Shown here in pieces: positions 1 to 6,284 of a stretch of 10,498 nucleotides of DNA. Origin of the DNA: Treponema sp. (GTDB lineage Bacteria > Spirochaetota > Spirochaetia > Treponematales > Breznakiellaceae); the NCBI GenBank assembly GCA_031288005.1, contig JAITSE010000009.1, forward strand, positions 1 through 10,498, in the 5' to 3' direction. Numbering within the stretch: the first letter of the stretch is position 1; each line of letters opens with the position of its first letter. The notes beneath the pieces are model-generated. The model saw only the letters and a list, made by a program, of their open reading frames with translations, was not told the DNA's origin and searched no databases. The translations under genes were made by a program, and so were the position numbers.

Positions 1-183
1 TATACGGGAAACTTCCTCAAGGCCGAGCGGGGAAAGATCGGTTCGGTATACGAAAAACACGCCGGTTTCTGTCTGGAAACCCAGCACTACCCCGACGCTC
101 CCAACAAGCCCTCTTTCCCCTCCGCCGTTTTCGGTCCCGGCAGGAATTACCATGAAGAGGCGGTTTTCGCCTTCAACTGGTAG
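1..183 (+). CDS. galM: Aldose 1-epimerase (mutarotase), C-terminal 60 residues, 5' end outside window
   Basis: The first base begins an open frame of 60 codons ending in TAG at 181-183. The translation carries the C-terminal signature of the galactose mutarotase family: YTGNF at the start, then GFCLETQHYPDAPNKPSFPS (residues 22-41), then a PG-x-x-Y segment and a final aromatic strand ending FAFNW. In the family the Glu of the LETQ motif (residue 26 here) is the general base that opens the sugar ring. The enzyme interconverts alpha and beta anomers of glucose or galactose in the cytoplasm, ahead of the Leloir pathway or glycolysis. The frame is intact to the family's usual C-terminus. The N-terminal three quarters lie upstream of the window, so start, promoter and upstream operon partners cannot be judged. 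The next gene has its own promoter, so it is probably a separate unit. Confidence 0.93.
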   Translation, partial: YTGNFLKAERGKIGSVYEKHAGFCLETQHYPDAPNKPSFPSAVFGPGRNYHEEAVFAFNW

Positions 184-187
184 TCTC

Positions 188-202
188 TCCCCGGATCGGG
201 GA
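188..202 (+). terminator. Short stem-loop just after galM stop, weak terminator candidate
   Basis: A perfect 6-bp stem TCCCCG (188-193) and CGGGGA (197-202) with a GAT loop lies 4 bases after the galM stop codon. No T-run follows, so it is not a canonical intrinsic terminator. It could stabilise the mRNA 3' end or help factor-dependent termination. Its place between galM and a promoter for the next gene is the main reason to list it. Confidence 0.3.
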
Positions 203-235
203 ATCCGGTATCCGCCTTACGGGGAATCAGCCGCC

Positions 236-265
236 TTGACAGGGCAAAAAACCGAATTGTATTAT
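236..265 (+). promoter_or_regulatory. Near-consensus sigma-70 promoter for the lipoprotein gene
   Basis: TTGACA at 236-241 matches the -35 consensus exactly. TATTAT at 260-265 matches five of six -10 bases. The spacer is 18 bases and partly A-rich. Transcription would be expected to start about 6-8 bases after the -10 box, near 271-273, which coincides with the ATG at 273. No Shine-Dalgarno sequence lies in the few bases before that ATG, as fits a leaderless message. The start position is inferred from spacing rules. Confidence 0.65.
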
Positions 266-272
266 TTTACAA

Positions 273-839
273 ATGCGGGTAGTTATCCTTGTTCTGTTGG
301 CGGCTTTGTTTTGTTCCTGCGAGGAAAGCAAATATTATATACATGTCGCAAACAACACCGCGGATCCGGATCGGGAGGAACCTGGGCAAACGGTTCGTTA
401 TGCTCTGGCGAAGGATTCGGAAACCATCCACGCTATTGCCCCAGGCGAGGAGGCTGTCCACGAAGTGGCTTTCGGCGTTCCCCACGGGATTGGGTTTTAC
501 GAAGAAGGGAAGCCCAGGAACATCGGGGTCCGGTATACCGGCGATGACAGCTACGAATTTTATACCATGAGGGGGATACCCTTCTCGGTGATCAATACCC
601 TTAACTTCGACGCCGAACTGAGCTGCGATGGATATTTGAGCGAGGAACCATTGCCGGTACCCAAACAGGGGAATTCCGTTCCGGGTAAGGCGAAGGGAAG
701 AAAGATCTATACCCAGACCCCCAATTTTAAGGCGGTTTTTAAAGATGGAGATGCCCAGGAGCATGCCGCCCTGGTTACCTTTACCGTACAATACGATGAC
801 GATGACCAGGCGGAAGGGGTTACGGCCGAGATTCGTTGA
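273..839 (+). CDS. Small putative lipoprotein of unknown function
   Basis: This 188-residue protein begins with a short signal-like segment: one Arg at position 2, a hydrophobic run at residues 3-13, then FCSC with Cys16 followed by acidic residues EE. That resembles a lipobox with Phe at -3 and Ser at -1, irregular by enterobacterial rules but acceptable for spirochaetes, whose lipoboxes are known to be relaxed. The mature part is soluble-looking, rich in Tyr, Asp, Glu and short alternating strands, with a PGEEAVHEVAF stretch (57-67) and an acidic run DDDD (175-178) near the end. I recognise no domain. A later start would remove the signal segment, and an in-frame stop lies at 237-239 with no ATG, GTG or TTG between, so ATG 273 is the only sensible start. 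It is expected to sit in a membrane facing the periplasm or the surface. It appears monocistronic, with its own promoter and a hairpin over its stop codon. Confidence 0.72.
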   Translation: MRVVILVLLAALFCSCEESKYYIHVANNTADPDREEPGQTVRYALAKDSETIHAIAPGEEAVHEVAFGVPHGIGFYEEGKPRNIGVRYTGDDSYEFYTMRGIPFSVINTLNFDAELSCDGYLSEEPLPVPKQGNSVPGKAKGRKIYTQTPNFKAVFKDGDAQEHAALVTFTVQYDDDDQAEGVTAEIR

Positions 840-859
840 CAGAAAAGGCTGTTCTGTCA
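837..859 (+). terminator. Stem-loop overlapping the lipoprotein stop codon
   Basis: TGACAGAA (837-844) and TTCTGTCA (852-859) form a perfect 8-bp stem with a 7-base loop. The TGA stop codon is part of the left arm. No T-run follows, so it is a weak terminator or an mRNA-end stabiliser. Confidence 0.35.
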
Positions 860-890
860 GATTGGAACGGGCCGCTTTTCCGGGAGCCGG

Positions 891-913
891 TTCAAAACCA
901 GGCGGGTTTTGAA
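891..913 (+). repeat. Second stem-loop in the lipoprotein-cheW gap
   Basis: TTCAAAACC (891-899) and GGTTTTGAA (905-913) form a perfect 9-bp stem with a 5-base loop. No poly-T follows. Together with the hairpin at 837-859 it probably marks the end of the lipoprotein transcript. The rest of this 248-base gap (840-1087) holds no reading frame I believe in, only the promoter candidate near its end. Confidence 0.4.
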
Positions 914-1014
914 ATCGAATCAACAACCTCGCCCTAAATGGCGGAGTATCAAACCCTTCGCCACGAATCGAATTATCATCCAAAACAACCGATTAAACAG
1001 CCTTGTAAAAGTCC

Positions 1015-1044
1015 TTGTTCGGTAGTAGAGTATCAAAATATAGA
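1015..1044 (+). promoter_or_regulatory. Candidate promoter for cheW
   Basis: TTGTTC (1015-1020), 18 bases, then TATAGA (1039-1044) is a moderate sigma-70-like pair. It would start transcription near 1051 and leave a leader of about 37 bases containing the cheW Shine-Dalgarno sequence. Both boxes deviate from consensus. The call rests mostly on position in the only large gap before the gene series. Confidence 0.35.
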
Positions 1045-1087
1045 GGGTTTTTTGCCTTGTTTTGAAGGCTATGAAAGGGGAATCTGA

Positions 1088-1558
1088 ATGGTAGAGCAGA
1101 ACCAGTTGGTTACTTTCCAGTTAGGCGAAGAGTTGTATGGAATCAATATAATGGATGTTAAGGAGATTGTCCGGGTACAGGATATTCGGGCGATTCCCAA
1201 CGCCCCTACCTATGTTGAGGGGATTTTCAATTTACGCAGTGAAATAATCCCCATTATAAACCTGCATAAGCGGTTTCACCTAAAAAAAATACTGAATTCC
1301 GAAGAAGACGAACTTTTGTCCGGTTTCATCATCATAGATATAGACGGGATGAAGCTGGGGGTCATTATTGACCGGGTTTCCCGGGTGGTGACCATAGAAA
1401 AAGAGGATATCCAGCCTCCGCCTCAAATGCTGAGCGGTATCGGGGCCGAGTATATCCAGGGCGTGGTACGCCAGGAGCATGGTTACCTTATCATTCTGGA
1501 TATCCGGGATCTCTTTAACCCCAAAGAACTGCAAAAGATAGCCGAACTCAGACGGTAA
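1088..1558 (+). CDS. cheW: Chemotaxis adaptor protein CheW
   Basis: This 156-residue protein is a stand-alone CheW domain. It links chemoreceptors to the histidine kinase CheA in polar signalling arrays and has no enzyme activity. The N-terminus shows the typical LVTFQLGEELYGINIMDVKE pattern (residues 7-26), followed by IPNAP and EGIFNLRSEIIPIINL (44-59), which corresponds to the family's NLRG-x-(V/I)-(V/I)-P segment with Ser in place of the common Gly. A second half follows with GVIIDRVSRVV (91-101) and YLIILDIRDLF (133-143). The length is normal. AGGGG (1076-1080) lies 7 bases before the ATG. No cheA, cheY or receptor gene is next to it, so it is separate from a main chemotaxis operon, or it is one of several cheW copies. 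It may head the transcription unit containing the downstream genes, 66 bases away. Confidence 0.95.
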   Translation: MVEQNQLVTFQLGEELYGINIMDVKEIVRVQDIRAIPNAPTYVEGIFNLRSEIIPIINLHKRFHLKKILNSEEDELLSGFIIIDIDGMKLGVIIDRVSRVVTIEKEDIQPPPQMLSGIGAEYIQGVVRQEHGYLIILDIRDLFNPKELQKIAELRR

Positions 1559-1624
1559 ATTCGCCTGAGCCTCCGGTTTTTAGCCGGGGAAACGTAATAG
1601 CGCCAGACTTTCCTGAGGTAATAC

Positions 1625-2734
1625 ATGAAGATTGAAGTCTATTCTCCGACTATCCGGCGGAAGGAGATGGATGCGGTTCTCACCGCCATGGTGGAGGATA
1701 AGATAGGACCGGGCGAGCAGGCCCGTCTCCTGGTCCAGATTGCGAAAGATCGCCTCCGGTTTGATTATTGTCTTGCCCTTAGGAGCCCGGCGATAGCCCT
1801 GTTCCTTGCCCTTAAGGCCCTGAACCTGGAAGACGGCCAGGGGGTGTTAATTTCCGCCCTGTCTCCCCGGTACTACCGCCGGGTTATCGAGGATCTGCGG
1901 CTCCGGCCGGTTTATTGCGATGTAACGGGCGATACCCCCCTGGTGAGCCGGAAAACCGTCGAAGACGCCATGGCCGGAAAGGATCCCCAAACCGCGATTC
2001 GGTGTATTGTCCTGCACCATACCCTGGGTTTTGTGCCGGACACGGCCTCTATCGCGGAATTGGGCATCCCCCTGATTGACGATCGTTCCCAGAGTTACGG
2101 CGCCGGTCTGTTGGAAGAAGCCGGGCAATCCGCCGATTCCCCGGAAAACAAGCCCCAGGAAGGTCCCGCCCGGACGCCTCGGGAAACCGGGCCCGGAGGG
2201 GTTTCCGGGGTGTTTACCATTCTGGGCCTTGAGGAGCGGGATATGCTCACTTCCGGAGGAGGGGCGCTGCTCTACGCGATGAACCGCCGGGACGGATCGG
2301 TGCTGCGGAACTACGGGGATCTTCCCCCGGAATACGGTCTGCCCGATATGAACGCCGCCATGGCGGTGATCCAGTTCAGGGAAGCGGCCAGGAATATAGA
2401 AAAACGCCGGGAAATCGCCGCCGTCTATACCCAGGCGGCTATGCGGACAAGGCATAAAAGATTTGTTCAACATGGGGATTGGGGCTACAACAACTACGCT
2501 TTTTCCCTGATCCTTGAAACAGGCATGAAGGATGTTAAGGCATACGCCGGGCGGAAGGAAATCGCGGTGGAAAGCGCCTTTGGAGATACCCTGGTGGGTT
2601 CCGGCGAGGTTCCTCCTGAGCTTTGTCCCGAAGCATATTCTCTTTCTTTAAGGACGGCGCTTTTTCCCCTGTATCCCAGGCTGGGCGTAGGGGAGACCGA
2701 AAAGGTCGCTAAACTTATTATGACCTTGCCGTAA
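1625..2734 (+). CDS. DegT/DnrJ/EryC1/StrS-family protein lacking the PLP lysine
   Basis: This 369-residue protein has the outline of the fold-type I sugar aminotransferases of the DegT/DnrJ/EryC1/StrS family. Visible parts are an N-terminal active-site-like segment (SPTIRRKEMDAV), a substrate-loop region with ALRSPAIALFLALKAL (51-66), PVYCDV (95-100) and IDDRSQSYGA (151-160). The last matches the family's D-x-A-Q-x-x-GA motif holding the Asp that binds the PLP ring nitrogen (Asp153 here). After it comes a Pro/Glu/Gly-rich stretch (163-193), then FTILGLEERDMLTSGGG (197-213). Aligned by eye to the family's K-N-L-T-T-GEGG block, the Schiff-base Lys falls on Arg205 and the Glu of GEGG on Gly212. 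No lysine occurs from residue 177 to 259. A normal PLP aminotransferase is therefore unlikely. A dehydratase-like, regulatory or scaffold role is possible but unproven. TGAGG (1614-1618) precedes ATG by 6 bases. NAD kinase follows after 15 bases. Confidence 0.78.
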   Translation: MKIEVYSPTIRRKEMDAVLTAMVEDKIGPGEQARLLVQIAKDRLRFDYCLALRSPAIALFLALKALNLEDGQGVLISALSPRYYRRVIEDLRLRPVYCDVTGDTPLVSRKTVEDAMAGKDPQTAIRCIVLHHTLGFVPDTASIAELGIPLIDDRSQSYGAGLLEEAGQSADSPENKPQEGPARTPRETGPGGVSGVFTILGLEERDMLTSGGGALLYAMNRRDGSVLRNYGDLPPEYGLPDMNAAMAVIQFREAARNIEKRREIAAVYTQAAMRTRHKRFVQHGDWGYNNYAFSLILETGMKDVKAYAGRKEIAVESAFGDTLVGSGEVPPELCPEAYSLSLRTALFPLYPRLGVGETEKVAKLIMTLP

Positions 2735-2749
2735 GGGGGAGTCTCCAAA

Positions 2750-3676
2750 ATGGCTGAGGCAAAACGGGCCTTGCTGTTTGTCAATTTTCACAAAGCGGAA
2801 GCCCTAACGCTGGCGGAGGAAATAAAAAGTGAAACCAGTCGTTGGGGGGTAAAACCGGCGCTTTATTCCTCTGAGGATACTTCGGTTTTTTCTCCGGCAG
2901 CCGCTTACGATATTGCCGTGAGCCTGGGGGGGGATGGTACGGTACTTTATGCCGCCAGGGTTGTATCCCCCTGCAATATTCCTATCCTGCCTATCAATAT
3001 AGGAACGCTGGGCTTTATCGCGGCGGTACGCCCTGAAGAATGGGCCGCCGTTTTCCTGACATGGCTTGATGGGACCGTCTGTATTTCCCGGCGGCTCATG
3101 CTGGATGTGACAGTGGAGCGTCAGGATAAGGCCGTAGTCCGGGCCGTCTGTCTGAATGACGCGGTTGTTTCTTCCTCCGGGATAGCCAAGATAGTCCGCC
3201 TTACGGTTTCGGCGAAGACCGGTGAACGGGTGTCAGGGGACGGCGAATTTTTGCGTTTGGGGCATTACCGCTCTGACGGTCTCATTGTCTCTACGCCTAC
3301 GGGATCCACTGCTTATTCTGTGGCGGCCGGAGGTCCCATTCTGGACCCCGAGATTGAGGCGTTTATCATTAACCCTATCTGCCCCTTTACTTTGTCAAAC
3401 CGCCCTATTGTGGTCCCCGAAGGGGACACGGTGATTGTAGAGGTAGAGGCGGAGCAGAGGAGCGAACTGCTCCTTACATTGGACGGCCAGACAAGTGAAC
3501 TTTTGGAACCCGGCGACCGTATTTTAATACGCAGCGCGCCTTTCAGGACCAGGCTAATCGCATCCGGGCGGCGGGCCTTTTACACAGCTTTAAGGACGAA
3601 GCTGAACTGGTCCGGCGCGCCGGGGGAATTATCTTCAGGTTTTGGAAGCAAGTTCCGGGGAGATGATCATGCTTGA
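2750..3676 (+). CDS. nadK: NAD kinase (ATP-dependent NAD+ 2'-phosphotransferase)
   Basis: This 308-residue cytoplasmic enzyme phosphorylates NAD+ to NADP+, the only known route to NADP. The diagnostic GGDGT motif is at residues 60-64 (Asp62 is the expected catalytic base), followed by INIGTLGF (82-89), LND (135-137, where many family members have NE) and DGLIVSTPTGSTAYSVAAGG (176-195), the NAD/ATP-binding hallmark. A C-terminal beta segment with LTLDGQ (243-248) is also typical. The length is slightly above the usual 270-300 because of a short polar tail after residue 288. GGGGGAG at 2735-2741 sits 8 bases before the ATG and directly after the stop of the previous gene. The last 8 bases overlap the start of recN (ATGCTTGA), which suggests translational coupling. 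NAD kinase next to recN is a recurring bacterial arrangement, so the neighbourhood supports both calls. Confidence 0.96.
   Translation: MAEAKRALLFVNFHKAEALTLAEEIKSETSRWGVKPALYSSEDTSVFSPAAAYDIAVSLGGDGTVLYAARVVSPCNIPILPINIGTLGFIAAVRPEEWAAVFLTWLDGTVCISRRLMLDVTVERQDKAVVRAVCLNDAVVSSSGIAKIVRLTVSAKTGERVSGDGEFLRLGHYRSDGLIVSTPTGSTAYSVAAGGPILDPEIEAFIINPICPFTLSNRPIVVPEGDTVIVEVEAEQRSELLLTLDGQTSELLEPGDRILIRSAPFRTRLIASGRRAFYTALRTKLNWSGAPGELSSGFGSKFRGDDHA
3657..3662 (+). promoter_or_regulatory. Ribosome binding site that fixes the recN start
   Basis: GGGGAG at 3657-3662 is 6 bases before the ATG at 3669 and directly abuts another in-frame ATG at 3663. Correct spacing therefore selects 3669. A longer in-frame start at 3642 lies upstream of this site and would add nine residues not seen in RecN proteins. 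Confidence 0.7.
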
Positions 3677-5429
3677 GGAACTCACGGTTCGTAATTTTGC
3701 TCTGATAGACAGCATTTCCCTTTCTTTTGATGGGGGACTTAACATTCTGACCGGCGAGACCGGCGCTGGAAAGTCCATCATTGTGGGTTCTTTGAGCTTT
3801 CTGCTTGGGGCAAAAACGGGTACGGAGCTGATCCGCACTGGGGCGGATGAGGCCGCCGTCTCCGCAGTGGTTTCCCTAGGGCAGGGGAGCGCCGAAGCGG
3901 AAACCTGGCTTGCCGTTCGGGATATTCCGCTTGAAGACGGTAGGATCATAGTCAGGCGCAGCATCAAGAATACAGGCAGAGGTGGAATATACCTTCAGAA
4001 TGTGCCGGTTACCAGGGCGGATCTTGAGGAATTTATGGCTCTTCTGTTTGACCTCCACGGCCAGCACGCCCATGAGTCCCTGATGAAGAAGGATAATCAC
4101 CGGCGCTACCTTGACCGTTTCGCCGGGATTGAAGGGGAGGCGGCGGAATTTAACCGTATGTTTCTGGAACTAGCGGAGAAAAAGAAGGCCTTTGAGGCTT
4201 CGCTTAGTTCAGAGCGGGACAGGGAGACGCGCCTTGAAATTCTGGCCTACGCCGTGGAAGAGATCGCGGGGGCTGCTCCCAAGAGCGGAGAAAGCCGGGA
4301 ACTGGAAGCCGAAGCCGCCAGGCTCGGTTCCTTTGAAAGACTTGCGGCCCAGGTGAACGCCGCGTCCGCCTTCCTCTTTGATGATGAGACGTCCGTGTTG
4401 AGTCTGACCCGTCGGGCCAGAACCGCAATGGAAAGCGCCGCCGCCATAGACGAGGCGGGGCTTGCGCCTATGATGCGGCGCATGGAGGAGATCTACTACG
4501 AAGCGGAGGACCTGGCCGGGGAATTGCGAGCCTACCGGGACGGCCTCAGCTTTGACCCGGATCGCTTTGAGGAGGTGGAGGAGCGGCTGGCCCTGCTCTA
4601 CAGGCTGAAGAAAAAGTACGCTCAGGGCGCGCCCGAAGCCGCTTCTGGGGAAGACGCTATTCTGGCCTACCGGGAGGCTGCGGAAACGGAAATCGAAGCC
4701 CTTTCAGGAGCGGAGAAAAACCGGGACGGTCTTAAAGCGGAAATCGGCGCTCTGGAAAAAGAAATTGCCCTCCGGGCCGCTTCGTTGAGCGCGAAGCGGG
4801 CCGCCGCTGCGGACAGGCTGGGGAAGGGGATCAGCGTCATCATAGCCAGCCTAGGTATGCCCAACGCAAGATTTTCAGCGGTCTTAAATCCAAAGGGACG
4901 GAACAGGGAATCAGGCGCTTTTATCATAGGACCTTGGGGCGCGGACGACGTGGAGTTTCTTATATCCGCCAATGCCGGGGAGCCGTTGAAGGAACTGGCT
5001 AAAATAGCTTCCGGCGGGGAGCTTTCCAGGGTGATGCTGGCCGTCAAAACCATCCTTGCCGGAGTGGACGGTCATGGAGCGGGCGAAGCTGCCGTCAAGG
5101 GCTGTGATGCATCCCCGGAAACGCTCATCTTCGATGAGATAGACACGGGAATAGGCGGCGAAGTCGCCCTGGCGGTCGGGGATTATCTTGCGCGGATAGG
5201 CGCCGTGAAGCAGATATTTTGCGTTACTCACCTTGCGGGCATAGCTGTGAGGGCTGGCAGTCATCTGAAAGTCGAAAAACACAGCGCCGGAGGAAGGACA
5301 ACGACCTCCGTTACTATTTTGCGCGGGGACGCCCGCCGCGGGGAAATAGCCCGGATGCTGGCAGGAGATTCCGGCGCTGAAGCGGCTCTCGCTCACGCGG
5401 ATGCCCTTCTTTCAAAGTACAGGAGTTAG
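3669..5429 (+). CDS. recN: DNA repair protein RecN (SMC-like ATPase)
   Basis: From ATG 3669 the protein has 586 residues and starts MLEELTVRNFALIDSISLSF, the standard RecN N-terminus. RecN is a cohesin-like ATPase that loads on broken DNA and supports RecA-dependent double-strand break repair. Walker A is GETGAGKS (29-36). FDLHGQHAHESL (127-138) matches the family's HGQH-x-H block. Residues about 160-385 are Glu/Ala/Arg-rich and predicted coiled coil. The ABC signature is ASGGELSR (447-454), and Walker B with the catalytic Glu is LIFDEID (486-492) followed by TGIGG. The switch segment is CVTHLAGIA (518-526), where most RecN proteins have THLPQ(I/V)A, so the usual Gln is Gly. A short Gly/Ala-rich insert (about 465-482) precedes Walker B. 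The length is near the usual 550-570. It overlaps the NAD kinase stop by 8 bases, and the next gene starts 3 bases after its stop. Confidence 0.96.
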   Translation: MLEELTVRNFALIDSISLSFDGGLNILTGETGAGKSIIVGSLSFLLGAKTGTELIRTGADEAAVSAVVSLGQGSAEAETWLAVRDIPLEDGRIIVRRSIKNTGRGGIYLQNVPVTRADLEEFMALLFDLHGQHAHESLMKKDNHRRYLDRFAGIEGEAAEFNRMFLELAEKKKAFEASLSSERDRETRLEILAYAVEEIAGAAPKSGESRELEAEAARLGSFERLAAQVNAASAFLFDDETSVLSLTRRARTAMESAAAIDEAGLAPMMRRMEEIYYEAEDLAGELRAYRDGLSFDPDRFEEVEERLALLYRLKKKYAQGAPEAASGEDAILAYREAAETEIEALSGAEKNRDGLKAEIGALEKEIALRAASLSAKRAAAADRLGKGISVIIASLGMPNARFSAVLNPKGRNRESGAFIIGPWGADDVEFLISANAGEPLKELAKIASGGELSRVMLAVKTILAGVDGHGAGEAAVKGCDASPETLIFDEIDTGIGGEVALAVGDYLARIGAVKQIFCVTHLAGIAVRAGSHLKVEKHSAGGRTTTSVTILRGDARRGEIARMLAGDSGAEAALAHADALLSKYRS

Positions 5430-5432
5430 GTA

Positions 5433-6260
5433 ATGGCCAAGGCTTCAGACAGGGAACGTCAACTTTATCTTGAGAAGACTGCGCCTTACCGTGAGGCAAT
5501 AGAGTCCATCCTAAAAAGCGAAAACGAAAAACTCGAGGCTATTGATCTGGACCCGGACGGAGCGGCTTTCAAACGCATTGCCCTGGCGGAGGATATGCTT
5601 GATCTGGTTTCGCACTGCATAGTTATGAACGGGGTTTCTTTGGTCATGCTGAAAACAAAAAACGAGGACGCCCTGAATGAAGCCAGAAAATACATCTACA
5701 AGAGCGTTATATACCTGGAACAGGTTGTTGGAACCCTTGTGGACGCGGCTTTTTCCGAATACAAAGACAAAGCGGCTGTGATAGAGTCTATGGATCCCAT
5801 TCAGCGTTACGATTTGGTCCGAAAGGCCGGCCTAGCCATACAACTTTTGAAAGAGGCTTACGGGGATAATTCCAAGTGGCGCTGGTCATTTGTGGAACTT
5901 GAGGGCCGTTACGCGGCGGCGACGAAAAATATTCTGGACATGAAAAACATTGTGGTTTACATGGATCCGCGTTCCGCTTTTTACGCGCCCGCTATGGGGC
6001 ATTTGAGGATTTTGACGCGCCTTCTTTCCCATGCCGCGGACCGCTACCGGGAGAGGTACGAGCTTTCCACGAGCAACGCCGATGACTTTCGTTTGGCAAT
6101 AGAGTTCCTGAGGGTCCTCAGACGGTTCTATATTATTCTGGACAACAAGGACGAGGCCGAAGATATGAAAAAAAAGATAGACAGCTGGTCCGCGAAACTG
6201 GAATCGGATCTGAAAAAGCGGGGCGAGGCTTCACGAAATGCGGCGAAAAAGCATCCCTAG
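5433..6260 (+). CDS. Conserved-looking helical protein of unknown function
   Basis: I do not recognise this 275-residue protein. It has no signal peptide or membrane segment and is probably cytoplasmic. It looks almost wholly alpha-helical, with many charged heptad-like stretches, for example residues 5-35, 75-110, 120-145 and 190-262, and a basic tail (KKRGEASRNAAKKHP). Aromatic and polar landmarks that could anchor a family search are KWRWSFVELEGRY (148-160) and MDPRSAFYAPAMGHLRILTR (177-196). The start is supported by AGGAG (5421-5425), inside the end of recN and 7 bases before ATG. Only 3 bases separate it from the recN stop, so translation is likely coupled. Its place right after recN may be meaningful, or may simply reflect packing. 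I recall a hypothetical gene in this position in treponemes but could not check. The helical-repeat look would fit a scaffold or adaptor. That is a guess. Confidence 0.8.
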   Translation: MAKASDRERQLYLEKTAPYREAIESILKSENEKLEAIDLDPDGAAFKRIALAEDMLDLVSHCIVMNGVSLVMLKTKNEDALNEARKYIYKSVIYLEQVVGTLVDAAFSEYKDKAAVIESMDPIQRYDLVRKAGLAIQLLKEAYGDNSKWRWSFVELEGRYAAATKNILDMKNIVVYMDPRSAFYAPAMGHLRILTRLLSHAADRYRERYELSTSNADDFRLAIEFLRVLRRFYIILDNKDEAEDMKKKIDSWSAKLESDLKKRGEASRNAAKKHP

Positions 6261-6265
6261 GGGAT
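6253..6265 (+). repeat. Small palindrome over the stop codon before the ABC genes
   Basis: ATCCC (6253-6257), TAG, GGGAT (6261-6265) is a 5-bp inverted repeat with the stop codon as its loop. The right arm contains the only purine-rich, Shine-Dalgarno-like bases in the gap, but these lie about 20 bases before the ABC start at 6285, too far to serve it. The gap shows no convincing promoter or terminator. Confidence 0.25.
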
Positions 6266-6284
6266 AAATAAAACAGCGAATTTA

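Noticed and set aside
836..865. TTGACA at 836-841 as a -35 box for a promoter after the lipoprotein gene
   Set aside because: No -10-like sequence occurs at 16-19 bases downstream, and the bases are explained by the stop codon and the hairpin.
267..983. Long open frame on the minus strand (238 codons) opposite the lipoprotein gene
   Set aside because: It is antisense to a gene with a good promoter, signal segment and lipobox. Its translation has no recognisable domain and is Pro/Gly/Arg-rich, typical of a shadow frame.
3642..3668. Longer recN start at ATG 3642
   Set aside because: The Shine-Dalgarno sequence GGGGAG lies downstream of that ATG, and the extra nine residues precede the standard MLEELTVRNF start of RecN.
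4204..4483. Overlapping minus-strand frames within recN
   Set aside because: They are shadows of the coiled-coil coding region, which is rich in Ala and Glu codons that leave the reverse strand open.
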